Source: Candidatus Treponema faecavium
GTDB lineage: Bacteria; Spirochaetota; Spirochaetia; Treponematales; Treponemataceae
Assembly: GCA_019113455.1 (NCBI GenBank)
Contig: DXHG01000055.1
Span: 1-35,457, forward strand
Reading direction: 5' to 3'
Length of the DNA stretch: 35,457 nt
Position numbers and translations under genes: made by a program. Positions 15,335-23,861 of the stretch are shown here, piece after piece. Each line of letters starts with the position of its first letter. Position 1 is the stretch's first letter. Under the pieces are notes generated by a model that saw only the letters and a program-made list of their open reading frames with translations, was not told the origin of the DNA and did not search any database.

Positions 15335-15363
15335 TTGTCAAAAAACATATTTGCCGCTATCAT
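15335..15363 (+). promoter_or_regulatory. purD promoter placed for a leaderless message
   Basis: TTGTCA (15335-15340), a 17-bp spacer and TATCAT (15358-15363). The expected start of transcription, 7 nt after the -10 box, is 15370, which is the A of the purD ATG. No Shine-Dalgarno sequence precedes the ATG. The -10 lies inside GCTATCATAGC (15357-15367), a short dyad. Confidence 0.55.
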
Positions 15364-15369
15364 AGCGGT

Positions 15370-16704
15370 ATGAAAGTCATGGTAGTCGGTTCTGGCGGCC
15401 GGGAACACGCCATCAGCTGGGCGCTGGCAAAAAGCCCGCGCGTGGATACCGTTGTCTGCGTTCCCGGGAACGGCGGAACGGCATATGAAACAAAATGTGT
15501 CAATATTGATCCTGCTGCGTACAGCTGCCCGCCGCAGCTGGGGGAACTTGAGCGGTACGTCTATATCGCCACGCAGGAAGGCTGCGCGTTTGCGGTTATC
15601 GGACCTGAGGCTCCGCTTGCGGCGGGGCTTGCCGACATGCTTGAGGATGCAGGGATTCCGGCTGTCGGGCCGCGAAAACAGGCGGCGCAGCTTGAGGCAA
15701 GCAAGGATGCTGCCAAGCAGTTTATGAAAAAGTACGGCATTGCCTGCGCAAAAAGCGAATCGTTCCGTGATCCTGAGCAGGCGCACAAGTATATCGATGA
15801 GCAGGGAGCGCCTATTGTAATAAAAGCCGACGGTCTCGCCGCCGGAAAAGGCGTCGTTGTTGCCAAAACTGCCGAAGAGGCGCACGCAGCCATACGCGAT
15901 TTTATGGAAAAAGACACGCTCGGCGGCGCGGGAGCCACGGTTATTATAGAAGAATATTTGACGGGAACGGAAATCTCGATGTTCGCCGCCGTGTGCGCTG
16001 CGCCGAAACTCACCGATGCTGCCAGATCCTGCATCACGCCGCTTATGTATGCGCGCGATCACAAGCGCCTGCATGACGGCGCGCAGGGGCCCAATACGGG
16101 CGGCATGGGAGCCGTTGCTCCGCTTACGGATATAACAGCGCAGCAGTACGATGATTTTATACAGTATATTTATATGCCGACGTTTGCCGGCATTGTCGCA
16201 GAGGGCTGGGATTATAGGGGATTTTTATTTTTCGGGCTCATGCTTACCAAAGACGGGCCAAAGCTCCTTGAATACAATGTCCGCCTCGGAGACCCTGAAA
16301 CACAGGCGCTGCTGCCGCTTCTGGACAGCGACTTTGCGGAGCTGTGCGAGGGACTTGCAGGCGGCAAGCTCGGCGACTGCGGCGTCTCATGGAAGCAGGG
16401 GTTTGTATGTGCTCCGGTTGCCGTCTCGGGCGGGTACCCGGGCAGTTATGAGAAAGGCAAACGCATCAGCATCGATAATTCACGCTATGACGCGGAACAT
16501 GTCAAAATCTTTATCGCAGGCGCGAAAGCGGCAGACGGCGGCCGGCTTGAGACAAGCGGCGGGCGCGTGCTTTCGGCTGCGGCATACGGAACGACCGCTC
16601 AAGAGGCGCGCTCCCGCGCGTATGAGGCGCTTGAAGCCGTTTCATTCGACGGCATGTTTTACCGCCGCGACATCGGACTCCCCGGCGCGGCTGATTCGAC
16701 ATAG
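15370..16704 (+). CDS. purD: Phosphoribosylamine-glycine ligase
   Basis: A 444-residue GAR synthetase, the second step of purine synthesis: phosphoribosylamine, glycine and ATP to glycinamide ribonucleotide. The N-domain begins MKVMVVGSGGREHAISWAL and has VIGPEAPLAAGLAD. The ATP-grasp domain shows EASKDAAKQFMKKY, VIKADGLAAGKGVVVA, EEYLTGTEISMFA, GPNTGGMGAVAP and RLGDPETQALLPLL. The length is slightly above the usual 420-430. ATG 15370 gives the exact family N-terminus; the in-frame extension upstream runs through repeats. No other pur gene adjoins it. It converges on the EAL gene with 6 nt between the stops and no terminator hairpin visible. Confidence 0.97.
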   Translation: MKVMVVGSGGREHAISWALAKSPRVDTVVCVPGNGGTAYETKCVNIDPAAYSCPPQLGELERYVYIATQEGCAFAVIGPEAPLAAGLADMLEDAGIPAVGPRKQAAQLEASKDAAKQFMKKYGIACAKSESFRDPEQAHKYIDEQGAPIVIKADGLAAGKGVVVAKTAEEAHAAIRDFMEKDTLGGAGATVIIEEYLTGTEISMFAAVCAAPKLTDAARSCITPLMYARDHKRLHDGAQGPNTGGMGAVAPLTDITAQQYDDFIQYIYMPTFAGIVAEGWDYRGFLFFGLMLTKDGPKLLEYNVRLGDPETQALLPLLDSDFAELCEGLAGGKLGDCGVSWKQGFVCAPVAVSGGYPGSYEKGKRISIDNSRYDAEHVKIFIAGAKAADGGRLETSGGRVLSAAAYGTTAQEARSRAYEALEAVSFDGMFYRRDIGLPGAADST

Positions 16705-16710
16705 CAGCCG

Positions 16711-18927
16711 CTATTCTTTTGCCGCGTAATACATGCGCTCAAACGCTTCCGCCGTAACGGGGCCTGAATACAGGTAGCCCTGCGCCATATCGCAGCGCGC
16801 GCGGCGCAGAAACGCCGCCTGTTCATCTGACTCAACGCCTTCGGCTACGGTGCGGATATGCAGGCGGCGCGCAAGCTCAAGGACGCTTTCGATAATCGGC
16901 TCGTTTTTGCTCCATTCTTCCACATCTTCTTCTGCACCGAAAAAACTTCTGCTCAGCTTGAGCACGTCAACGGGCAGACTGCCGAGCGCATTAAGCGAAC
17001 CGGCGGAGCCGAAGTCGTCAAGGGAACACCGGTAGCCCAGTTCATGGATGCGCGCAATGAGGTCTGAAAGCAGCGCGCGGTGCTTTGCCGCCGCAGTACC
17101 TGAAAGCTCAAGTTCCAGATATGCCGCAGGCACGCCGTAGCGCGTCCTGATATACTCAAAGCGGTCAAGAAAGCTTTCGTCTTCGATATACGCTTCTGAC
17201 ACGTTGACCGAGATCACGCACGGCGTGCGGCCGCCGTCGATCCAGCGGCGGAGCAGCGCGCACACAGTCTCAAATACGTATGCGTCAAGCTCAAGCACAA
17301 AGCCGCTGCGTTCAAGAAATGGAATAAACTGCCCTGGAAGCATAAGCCCGCGCTCAGGGTCAATCCAGCGCACGAGCGCTTCTGCGCCGCAGATAGCGCC
17401 GGTCTCAAGCGCGTATTTAGGCTGCACATACACGATAAACTCTTTGTTTGCAAGCGCGTCGGTCATTTGCTTTTCTATGCTCTTTTCGTGCAGCAGCTGT
17501 TCCCGCTCTTCTTCCTTAAAGAACGCGCAGTGTATCAGCGAGCCGGTTCTGCGCCGGCGCGCCGTACTCAGCGCGATAGCCGCCTTGTCTTTTATTGAGT
17601 CTATATCTGCGCCGCCGGACACGGCGCACAGGCCGGCATACAGGCCGATAAGGAACGTGTGCTCATCGTCAGGCTCCCGGCTGTTTATCTTCCGCGACAA
17701 GAGCTCAAGGCGTTCAAGCGCGATGCGGTTTGAATAATACTTCATGAGCAGCAAAAACGCGTCTTCCGTGTCGCGCGCGGCGATTTCTCCCGCGGTAAGG
17801 ATGCCGCCTATGCAGCGGTACACGTGCCTGATTGCCCAGTCTCCTGCCGCGCGGCCAAAGCTTTCGTTTATCACACGCAGCGCGTCTATATCGATGCGCA
17901 CAAGCACGTACGGCGTGCCCGGCTCCTGCGTTATGAGTTTCCGGGCTTCCAGCGCAAACCATATTCCGTTGCCGCCGTCAAGCAGCGGGTCGCTGAACAC
18001 AGCCGTCTGCAACGTGTGCTGGTAGCGCACGGACGTATACCCGAACAGCGCGCTCATGATAAACACTGCAAGCAGCACAAACGCGCACAAAAGTACAGAC
18101 GATATAAAAAGCGATTGCAGCCTGCCGCTCAGCGCCGATTCGGGCATAACAGTGATAAAGTACCAGCCGCTGCACGAAAGCGGCTCGTATGCCATATACA
18201 CCCACGTATCAGCCGCCTTAACGCGGATTGTGCCGTTTTCGCGGTTCTGCAGCGCCTGCATGAATCCTTCCGTTTCAGAATCAAACTGCGAAAGCGCCTC
18301 AAAAAAAGTCTCCTGTACAGAGCCCCCGGGTACGCTGCCGCAGAGCACCGCGCCGTCTGCTGCAGAGATTACAACTGAACCAAACTCGTCTGTGAACCGG
18401 TGGTGCGCCGCAAGGAACGCATCCGCCTCGCTCACTGCAAGCATCCCGTTCAGCGTGAGCGGCGCGCCTGAGTCTGCGGCAAGCGGCTCGCTCAGCACAA
18501 ATACCTCCGTTTGCAGCACGTCATCGTATACCGGTCCCGAAACGCATATGCCGCCTTGAGGCCGCTCCGCGCTGTCTGCACCCGCAGACACGCTGAAGCG
18601 GGCAAAGCCGCCCGCCGCTGCAGGCGCGTCTTCTGTCCCGAGCAGGCGGGCAGAAGCGGCTTCTCCGCCGGCTGCCGCAAGCGTCTGTGCAAACAGCGCG
18701 AGCACGCCCTGCCGTTCGCCAAGATACTGCTCAAACGCCGCGGCAGCGCCGCCTGAAATGCCGGCTATCGTGCGCTCTGCTTCTTCCCGGAACAGGCTGT
18801 TCATACGGAACAGGTGTATTGTATAGAAAATCAAAATACACACGATAATACCGGCAATCACCGGTATGCCGGCTTCAAAACCGCGCTGCAAAAGCGCCGG
18901 CTTGTTCTTTATCTCTCTGTTTTTCAT
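16711..18927 (-). CDS. Membrane c-di-GMP phosphodiesterase: sensor, degenerate GGDEF, EAL
   Basis: A 738-residue membrane protein. Membrane helices at about 18-42 and 270-295 bracket a periplasmic region that looks Cache-like (YFITVMPESAL just before the second helix). The GGDEF domain (about 315-480) has lost its signature: the site reads TEDAF at residues 387-391, so it should not make c-di-GMP but could bind GTP or act as a regulator. The EAL domain (about 490-735) keeps its key residues: EAL at 516-518, SVNVS, ELELS, the LDDFG pair, LKLSR, AEGVES and QGYLYSGP. It is therefore probably an active phosphodiesterase. A possible promoter, TTGACT then CATAAA at 17-bp spacing, overlaps the glnN stop codon (19000-18972). 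Confidence 0.9.
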   Translation of the reverse strand: MKNREIKNKPALLQRGFEAGIPVIAGIIVCILIFYTIHLFRMNSLFREEAERTIAGISGGAAAAFEQYLGERQGVLALFAQTLAAAGGEAASARLLGTEDAPAAAGGFARFSVSAGADSAERPQGGICVSGPVYDDVLQTEVFVLSEPLAADSGAPLTLNGMLAVSEADAFLAAHHRFTDEFGSVVISAADGAVLCGSVPGGSVQETFFEALSQFDSETEGFMQALQNRENGTIRVKAADTWVYMAYEPLSCSGWYFITVMPESALSGRLQSLFISSVLLCAFVLLAVFIMSALFGYTSVRYQHTLQTAVFSDPLLDGGNGIWFALEARKLITQEPGTPYVLVRIDIDALRVINESFGRAAGDWAIRHVYRCIGGILTAGEIAARDTEDAFLLLMKYYSNRIALERLELLSRKINSREPDDEHTFLIGLYAGLCAVSGGADIDSIKDKAAIALSTARRRRTGSLIHCAFFKEEEREQLLHEKSIEKQMTDALANKEFIVYVQPKYALETGAICGAEALVRWIDPERGLMLPGQFIPFLERSGFVLELDAYVFETVCALLRRWIDGGRTPCVISVNVSEAYIEDESFLDRFEYIRTRYGVPAAYLELELSGTAAAKHRALLSDLIARIHELGYRCSLDDFGSAGSLNALGSLPVDVLKLSRSFFGAEEDVEEWSKNEPIIESVLELARRLHIRTVAEGVESDEQAAFLRRARCDMAQGYLYSGPVTAEAFERMYYAAKE

Positions 18928-18996
18928 ATTCCGCCGCCATATACGCTTAATAACGTGAATGATATATCCTATTTATGGCAGAGATTTGGTTTATAG

Positions 18997-21087
18997 TCAA
19001 ATGCGGAACAGCAAATCCGAGTATGACGGGAACGGCTTATATTCGTCTCCCAACAGAGACTCTATCTCGTCCGCAGCGGCGCGCGCCTTCTGCATCGCCG
19101 GAATAACGGAGTCTGCGTAAAACCGCGCGCACGCCGTCGTGCTTGCAAACGCGTGCGCCTGCTCATACTGCACGTTCAATTCCTGTACGCCGGAAGAAAG
19201 CTCGTCGGCAAGCGCGGAGAGCCGGCGCACGGTTTCTTCCGCCGCCGTGCACGATGCGTCGGGCACGGCCTGCTTCATCGCGGTAATGCTCAGCGAGACG
19301 TCGCGGATATACCGGAACACTGCCGGCAGAATCTGCTTCTGTATCATGTCTATCATCGTGAGCACTTCGATATTCAGCGTCTTGTTGTATGACTCAAGCA
19401 TAATCTCGGTGCGCGAGCGTATCTCTACTTCTGAAAACACCATGTGGCGCGTAAATACTTCCATGCTCTTTTGGTCAAGGAAATGCGGCATCGCCTCCGC
19501 CGTCGTGCGCAGGTTCGCAAGACCGCGCCGCGCTGCTTCTTCCACCCACGCCTCGTCGTAGCCGTTGCCATTGAATATAATGCGCTTGTGTTTTTTTATT
19601 GTTCGTTTTATCAGCGCGTTTATCGCCTGTGTAAAATCGGCGGCTCCCTCAAGCTCGTCCGCAAACTGGCGCAGCGATTCCGCAACAATCGTATTCAGCA
19701 CGATGTTCGGCCCCGATATTGAAAGCGCCGACCCTGGCATACGGAACTCGAACTTGTTGCCCGTGAACGCAAACGGCGACGTACGGTTGCGGTCTGTTGT
19801 GTCTTTAGGGAACGCCGGCAGCGTGTGTACGCCGACAGTCATCACTTCCTTTTTGCGCCGTCCGTACGGCTGCCCCGTCTCGATAGCTTCAAGTATCGCA
19901 CTCAGCTCGCTGCCCAGGAATATCGATATAACAGCAGGCGGAGCCTCAAGCGCGCCCAGCCGGTGATCATTGCCCGCCGTCGCCACAGAAAGGCGCAAAA
20001 GCTCCTGATACTCGTCAACGGCTTTTATCACGGCGGTCAGAAACAGCAGAAACTGCGCATTTTCTGCAGGCGATTCTCCCGGGTCGAGCAGGTTCAGACC
20101 GGTATCGGTCGAAAGCGACCAGTTATTGTGCTTGCCGGAACCGTTCACGCCGGCAAAGGGTTTTTCGTGCAGCAGGCACACGAGTCCGTGGCGCAGCGCC
20201 ACTTTCTTCATCATTTCCATCGTGAGCTGGTTATGATCCGCGGCGATATTCGTTGTTGTGAACACCGGCGCAAGCTCGTGCTGCGCGGGCGCCGCCTCGT
20301 TGTGTTCCGTCTTTGCCAGTATGCCGAGCTTCCACAGCTCCTCGTCAAGCTCGCGCATAAAAGCTGCGATGCGCGGCTTTATCGCGCCGAAATAGTGATC
20401 GTCAAGCTCCTGCCCCTTAGGCGGCTTGGCGCCGAACAGCGTCCGCCCGCAGAACACCAGATCAAGACGCTGGTCAAACAGCGCCTTGTCAACAAGAAAA
20501 TACTCCTGTTCAGGGCCGACTGTCGTTATCACGTGACGCGCCGACGTATTGCCGAACAGCCGTACGATGCGCATCGCCTGCCGGTCAAGCGCCTCCATTG
20601 AACGCAAAAGCGGCGTTTTCTTGTCGAGCGCCTCGCCTGTATACGAACAGAACGCCGTCGGAATACACAGCGAGCCGTCCTTGATAAACGCGTACGACGT
20701 GGGATCCCACGCGGTGTAGCCGCGCGCCTCAAACGTTGCCCGAAGTCCGCCCGACGGAAAGCTCGAGGCGTCAGGCTCTCCTTTTACGAGTTCCTTGCCG
20801 GAAAACTCCATGATAACGCCGCCGTCTCCCGCCGGAGAAATAAAGCTGTCGTGCTTTTCTGCGGTAACGCCGGTCATCGGCTGAAACCAGTGTGTATAAT
20901 GCGTTACACCGTGCTCCACCGCCCAGTCTTTCATCGCGTTGGCAACAATATTCGCCACGTTCAGGTCAAGCGGCGTGCCGTCTTTTACGCACCGCTTCAG
21001 CGCCTGATACGTGTTTTCAGGCAGCCGCTGACGCATTATCGTGTCGTTAAACACCATACAGCCAAATAGTTCCGGCAGTTTTTTCAT
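18997..21087 (-). CDS. glnN: Glutamine synthetase type III
   Basis: A 696-residue GSIII that makes glutamine from glutamate, ammonia and ATP. It has the usual GSIII start (PELFGCMVFNDTIMRQRLPE) and the catalytic blocks VGPEQEYFLVD, AKTEHNEAAPAQHELAPVF, NGSGKHNNWSLSTD and NRTSPFAFTGNKFEFRMPGS. A helical C-terminal extension follows, as in other GSIII enzymes. The ATG at 21087 follows GGAG in CTGGAGACACG; starts further up would fall inside a terminator hairpin. Only 21 nt separate the T-run of that terminator (21109-21147) from the ATG. Unless a promoter is hidden there, glnN is transcribed by read-through from the tRNA-Ala unit. Confidence 0.96.
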   Translation of the reverse strand: MKKLPELFGCMVFNDTIMRQRLPENTYQALKRCVKDGTPLDLNVANIVANAMKDWAVEHGVTHYTHWFQPMTGVTAEKHDSFISPAGDGGVIMEFSGKELVKGEPDASSFPSGGLRATFEARGYTAWDPTSYAFIKDGSLCIPTAFCSYTGEALDKKTPLLRSMEALDRQAMRIVRLFGNTSARHVITTVGPEQEYFLVDKALFDQRLDLVFCGRTLFGAKPPKGQELDDHYFGAIKPRIAAFMRELDEELWKLGILAKTEHNEAAPAQHELAPVFTTTNIAADHNQLTMEMMKKVALRHGLVCLLHEKPFAGVNGSGKHNNWSLSTDTGLNLLDPGESPAENAQFLLFLTAVIKAVDEYQELLRLSVATAGNDHRLGALEAPPAVISIFLGSELSAILEAIETGQPYGRRKKEVMTVGVHTLPAFPKDTTDRNRTSPFAFTGNKFEFRMPGSALSISGPNIVLNTIVAESLRQFADELEGAADFTQAINALIKRTIKKHKRIIFNGNGYDEAWVEEAARRGLANLRTTAEAMPHFLDQKSMEVFTRHMVFSEVEIRSRTEIMLESYNKTLNIEVLTMIDMIQKQILPAVFRYIRDVSLSITAMKQAVPDASCTAAEETVRRLSALADELSSGVQELNVQYEQAHAFASTTACARFYADSVIPAMQKARAAADEIESLLGDEYKPFPSYSDLLFRI

Positions 21088-21108
21088 AGTCGTGTCTCCA
21101 GCTGCAAT

Positions 21109-21147
21109 AAAAAAAAGGCGGTGTGCGCACCCGCCGCTCACACCGCC
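21109..21147 (-). terminator. Rho-independent terminator between tRNA-Ala and glnN
   Basis: On the minus strand GGCGGTGTG and CACACCGCC (21147-21139 and 21125-21117) form a 9-bp GC-rich stem with a 13-nt loop, followed by eight T (21116-21109). Just before it lies the dyad AGTTCA/TGAACT (21148-21161). It ends the tRNA transcript and is also part of the glnN leader. Confidence 0.85.
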
Positions 21148-21172
21148 AGTTCACATGAACTACACCGAACAT

Positions 21173-21245
21173 GGAGAATATGGGAGTCGAACCCACGACC
21201 TATTGATTGCGAACCAATCGCTCTAGCCAACTGAGCTAATTCCCC
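21173..21245 (-). tRNA. tRNA-Ala (anticodon CGC)
   Basis: A 73-nt cloverleaf on the minus strand. Acceptor GGGGAAT pairs with ATTCTCC, including the G3-U70 wobble pair that marks alanine tRNAs. D stem GCTC/GAGC, anticodon stem ATTGG/TCAAT with loop TTCGCAA, so anticodon CGC reading GCG. T arm GTGGG/CCCAT with loop TTCGACT. CCA is not encoded. Confidence 0.95.
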
Positions 21246-21256
21246 AATGTGTTTGC

Positions 21257-21285
21257 AGTATACTGCATACTCGCATTTTGTTCAA
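21257..21285 (-). promoter_or_regulatory. Promoter of tRNA-Ala
   Basis: On the minus strand TTGAAC (21285-21280), 17 bp, TATACT (21262-21257). The start would be about 21250, 5 nt before the mature tRNA. The -35 box overlaps the stop codon of the HAD gene. Confidence 0.7.
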
Positions 21286-21965
21286 GGCCGTTTTATATTA
21301 TTTTTTACCAAATGCGGCCCCAATACCTGCGGAATTTGATAGATAGACGGAAGGTGCGGATACGCTTTGGCGTGTTCGGGGATTTCTGAGCCGCTGTCAG
21401 GACGCACCCACACGCCGACGCCTCCAAGCTGCACGTAGCCGTCGATATATTTCAGGTGATCATCAAAAAACGCCGTGTCTTCTATTGTATAGCCCGCGCT
21501 GCGCACCGCCGTATAGTACGCCTGCGCATATGGCTTGCCGCACAGGCTGTTGCTTTCTATTGTATGCACGCCGGTAAACAAATCGAGAATATTAAAAAAG
21601 CGCAGCACGCGCTCGGCATGGACATAGGGCGCGTTTGTCAGCACCGTCATCGGCATATCTAAAGATTCAAGAAACGGCCGAAGTTCCGGGTCAAAGTCAA
21701 GTTCGGCAATCTCTGACGCAGGATGCACTGCGGCAAAAAACGCCTCGGTATCGGTAAGCCCGTAGTCGCGGCACAGCCAGCCCAGCGTGGTGCCGCACGA
21801 CTCAAGCCCCGCACGGCGCAGCCGTGAGCCTTCTTCAAGCGGCACGCCGATAAAGTCCGCGACAAACCGGCTCATGCGCTCGGAGATTCCCCTGTCCATT
21901 GCCGAAGAAGCCGGATACAGGGTATTGTCCATATCAAACAGGAGATGACGTATCTGCATATACAT
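21282..21965 (-). CDS. HAD-superfamily hydrolase, pyrimidine 5'-nucleotidase type
   Basis: A 227-residue haloacid-dehalogenase-like phosphatase. Motif I is FDMDNTLYP, whose Tyr-Pro ending is typical of the pyrimidine 5'-nucleotidase (SDT1-like) subgroup. A helical cap follows, then motif II VLTNAP, the motif III lysine in GKPYAQAYY, and motif IV FFDDHLKYIDG. It probably dephosphorylates nucleotides such as UMP or CMP, but HAD substrates are hard to predict. GGAAC precedes the ATG at 21965; a second ATG two codons later is equally possible. It follows the unknown 559-residue gene by 24 nt and is probably co-transcribed with it. Confidence 0.85.
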   Translation of the reverse strand: MYMQIRHLLFDMDNTLYPASSAMDRGISERMSRFVADFIGVPLEEGSRLRRAGLESCGTTLGWLCRDYGLTDTEAFFAAVHPASEIAELDFDPELRPFLESLDMPMTVLTNAPYVHAERVLRFFNILDLFTGVHTIESNSLCGKPYAQAYYTAVRSAGYTIEDTAFFDDHLKYIDGYVQLGGVGVWVRPDSGSEIPEHAKAYPHLPSIYQIPQVLGPHLVKNNIKRP

Positions 21966-21989
21966 GCCGTTCCGGCGGTAAGCGGCGTA

Positions 21990-23669
21990 TCAATAGCCGT
22001 CAGACATGGAGCGGTTAATATCGCGCTGGTACAGCTCCTGATACACAACACTGCGCGTTTTAAGCATATCCTTGATATTCTGCGCAAACGGCATAAACCG
22101 CCAGAATATACCGCGGACTTCTTTAGGCAGACGCTGCACGCCCGCGCTTTCTTTTGTCATCCACAGCACGTAGTCGGCAATAAAGTAATCTTTAATATCG
22201 CCTTTAAGCTTTTCAGAAAGCAGCCACTGGTAATACTGACCGGTGAGACCTTCTTCCATCCAGTAATACGATGCTTTTTCTTTTGCCACCTGCCAGCGCA
22301 GGTCGGCAACGGCGGTGAGAACCGCGATTCTGAGATCCTTGGGATACATGGGAACCGCGATGCGGCCGCGGCTGGTAATGCGGTTGTAGCGGTCAAACGG
22401 TTCCCAGCACATGCCCATATCGCCGTATGTCGGCAGCAAAAGCACATACGGCACAATGCGGTTTGAAACGTTTTTATGCACGCGGCAGAACGCATTCGGA
22501 TCGATAGATTCAATCCAGGCAAGAATATCAACGACGTTTTCCCTGAAACCGGTAGTACGCGGCATACAGTGATAATACTCGCGCGTGAATATCGGGAAAT
22601 GGTTGCCCTTGCGACCGACTGTCATCTTTGCCATCTGGCGCACCGTGTCGAACTCCGTCATAATATCGGCGGAACTCACCTCGGCAGCAGCGGACGTATC
22701 GGACATGCGCCTGAGCAGCGCGTTTTCCGTTTCTTTTGCTTCGGTCAGTTCACGGAACAGGTTGCCAAGCTCGCGGTCTGTTTTAAGCAGCATGCGCAGC
22801 CGGTCATTGATTTCCGTAATCATGCGCTTTTGAGAATCGGTATAGGTGTTTGAATGGTGCGGCGCTCCGCTGAACGGCGTGTGCTCGCACAGCTGGTCAA
22901 CACGCGAACGCAGTTCAGCTTCAAGCATCGAGCGCTGGTTTTCCTTGCCCGTGATAAGGTTTTCGACATTCTGCAGCTTGCCTGAGTTTTTGCTCAAAAG
23001 CTGCTGTATATGGGCGGCTTCTTCCGAAGCGCTTCCGGCATTTTTTCTGGCGGGGCGTCCCTCGTCGGTCATCGAAATCGTAAGCCTTCCCTGCGCAATC
23101 TCTCGGAACCATTCGTCAAGATAATACACCGGTTCTCCGGTGCGGTTTTCAACAAACACGGAAGAAAACGTCTGGCGCTGTTCAGCCGTAAACAGCGAAG
23201 GCAGCACAACGGCAAAGCGCATGAGCATCCGCTTGCACAGCGCGATTGACGAACTGCCCATTTTAGGAGCAAGGCCGCGCAGGAATTCCCAATACGCGGA
23301 TGTCAGCTGCTGACGGAACACCGTTCTGTCAGCGGGATCCGTCGCTTTTAAGTACTTGGAAAGCAGCGTGTGCAGGCGCTGCGCAGACGCATTTTCTCCT
23401 GACAACGCCGTCTTGTAATACGTCGGATCGTCAAACACCGTCTGCGGCTGCGCAGAAAAAAACTCCTTAATCGGCTCAAACGACTTGCGGCTCAAATCAA
23501 CATCGGAAGCACGCGTCTCACGCCCCGCGCTGCTGTCCTCTGCGGGAACATATACACCGTCGGCGTCAAATGATGCAACGGGAGGCTCTTCAAAATCCGT
23601 ATCGGGAACCGTTTCTTCCGCCGCCGCAAGCAGCGCCGCAATCTCAGGACTCAGTTCGCTGTCACTCAT
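21990..23669 (-). CDS. Conserved-looking protein of unknown function, 559 residues
   Basis: I do not recognise this family. It is a soluble protein with no signal peptide or membrane segment. The first 70 residues are acidic and low-complexity (ALLAAAEETVPDTDFEEP). Residues about 80-200 are helical and rich in Phe and Tyr. Residues about 220-335 are predicted coiled coil (IQQLLSKNSGKLQNVENLIT; ELGNLFRELTEAKETENALL). The C-terminal 200 residues are Trp/Tyr-rich and look well folded (YVLLLPTYGDMGMCWEPFDR, YYWMEEGLTGQYYQWLLSEK). It is the first gene of a pair with the HAD nucleotidase. It has no ribosome site; its -10 box lies 6 nt before the ATG. Confidence 0.85.
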   Translation of the reverse strand: MSDSELSPEIAALLAAAEETVPDTDFEEPPVASFDADGVYVPAEDSSAGRETRASDVDLSRKSFEPIKEFFSAQPQTVFDDPTYYKTALSGENASAQRLHTLLSKYLKATDPADRTVFRQQLTSAYWEFLRGLAPKMGSSSIALCKRMLMRFAVVLPSLFTAEQRQTFSSVFVENRTGEPVYYLDEWFREIAQGRLTISMTDEGRPARKNAGSASEEAAHIQQLLSKNSGKLQNVENLITGKENQRSMLEAELRSRVDQLCEHTPFSGAPHHSNTYTDSQKRMITEINDRLRMLLKTDRELGNLFRELTEAKETENALLRRMSDTSAAAEVSSADIMTEFDTVRQMAKMTVGRKGNHFPIFTREYYHCMPRTTGFRENVVDILAWIESIDPNAFCRVHKNVSNRIVPYVLLLPTYGDMGMCWEPFDRYNRITSRGRIAVPMYPKDLRIAVLTAVADLRWQVAKEKASYYWMEEGLTGQYYQWLLSEKLKGDIKDYFIADYVLWMTKESAGVQRLPKEVRGIFWRFMPFAQNIKDMLKTRSVVYQELYQRDINRSMSDGY

Positions 23670-23675
23670 GAGGCG

Positions 23676-23705
23676 ATTATATCATTCCCGTTGCGATACC
23701 GTCAA
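23676..23705 (-). promoter_or_regulatory. Strong extended -10 promoter giving a leaderless message
   Basis: On the minus strand TTGACG (23705-23700), an 18-bp spacer and TGATATAAT, an extended -10 with a perfect TATAAT (23681-23676). The start, 7 nt on, is 23669, the A of the ATG of the 559-residue protein. There is no Shine-Dalgarno sequence. Confidence 0.65.
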
Positions 23706-23717
23706 CGCATGAAAGTC

Positions 23718-23788
23718 AGGTCTTGTTTTTCTTTTGCTGCAAGCCGCTGCGGGGCGGGTTGTTGCAGGCTGCCCCTGCAAAGGGCGGG
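23718..23788. repeat. GC-rich inverted-repeat remnant
   Basis: A short stretch with GCTGCAAGCCGCTGCGGGGC and TTGTTGCAGGCTGCCCCTGC resembles the CTGCGGGGC part of the 54-bp unit. The family assignment is weak. No gene is seen between 23670 and 23861. Confidence 0.3.
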
Positions 23789-23789
23789 C

Positions 23790-23816
23790 AAAAAGATGGG
23801 GCGCGAAACGCGCCCC
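23790..23816 (-). terminator. Terminator of the ytfQRT-yjfF operon
   Basis: On the minus strand a perfect 8-bp stem, GGGGCGCG and CGCGCCCC (23816-23809 and 23805-23798), with a TTT loop, then ATCTTTTT (through 23790). It lies 45 nt after the yjfF stop. Confidence 0.7.
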
Positions 23817-23861
23817 GGAAGGAAGTAAGAAAAAGAGAGTATCTGTTCTGTGTGTATTCCT

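Noticed and set aside
15181..15369. N-terminal extension of purD through the repeat region
   Set aside because: The extension is Arg/Cys-rich repeat translation. The purD N-terminus and promoter spacing both fit ATG 15370.
14890..16074. Long antisense open frame over the start of purD
   Set aside because: It runs antisense through repeats and the well-supported purD gene, and has no family resemblance.
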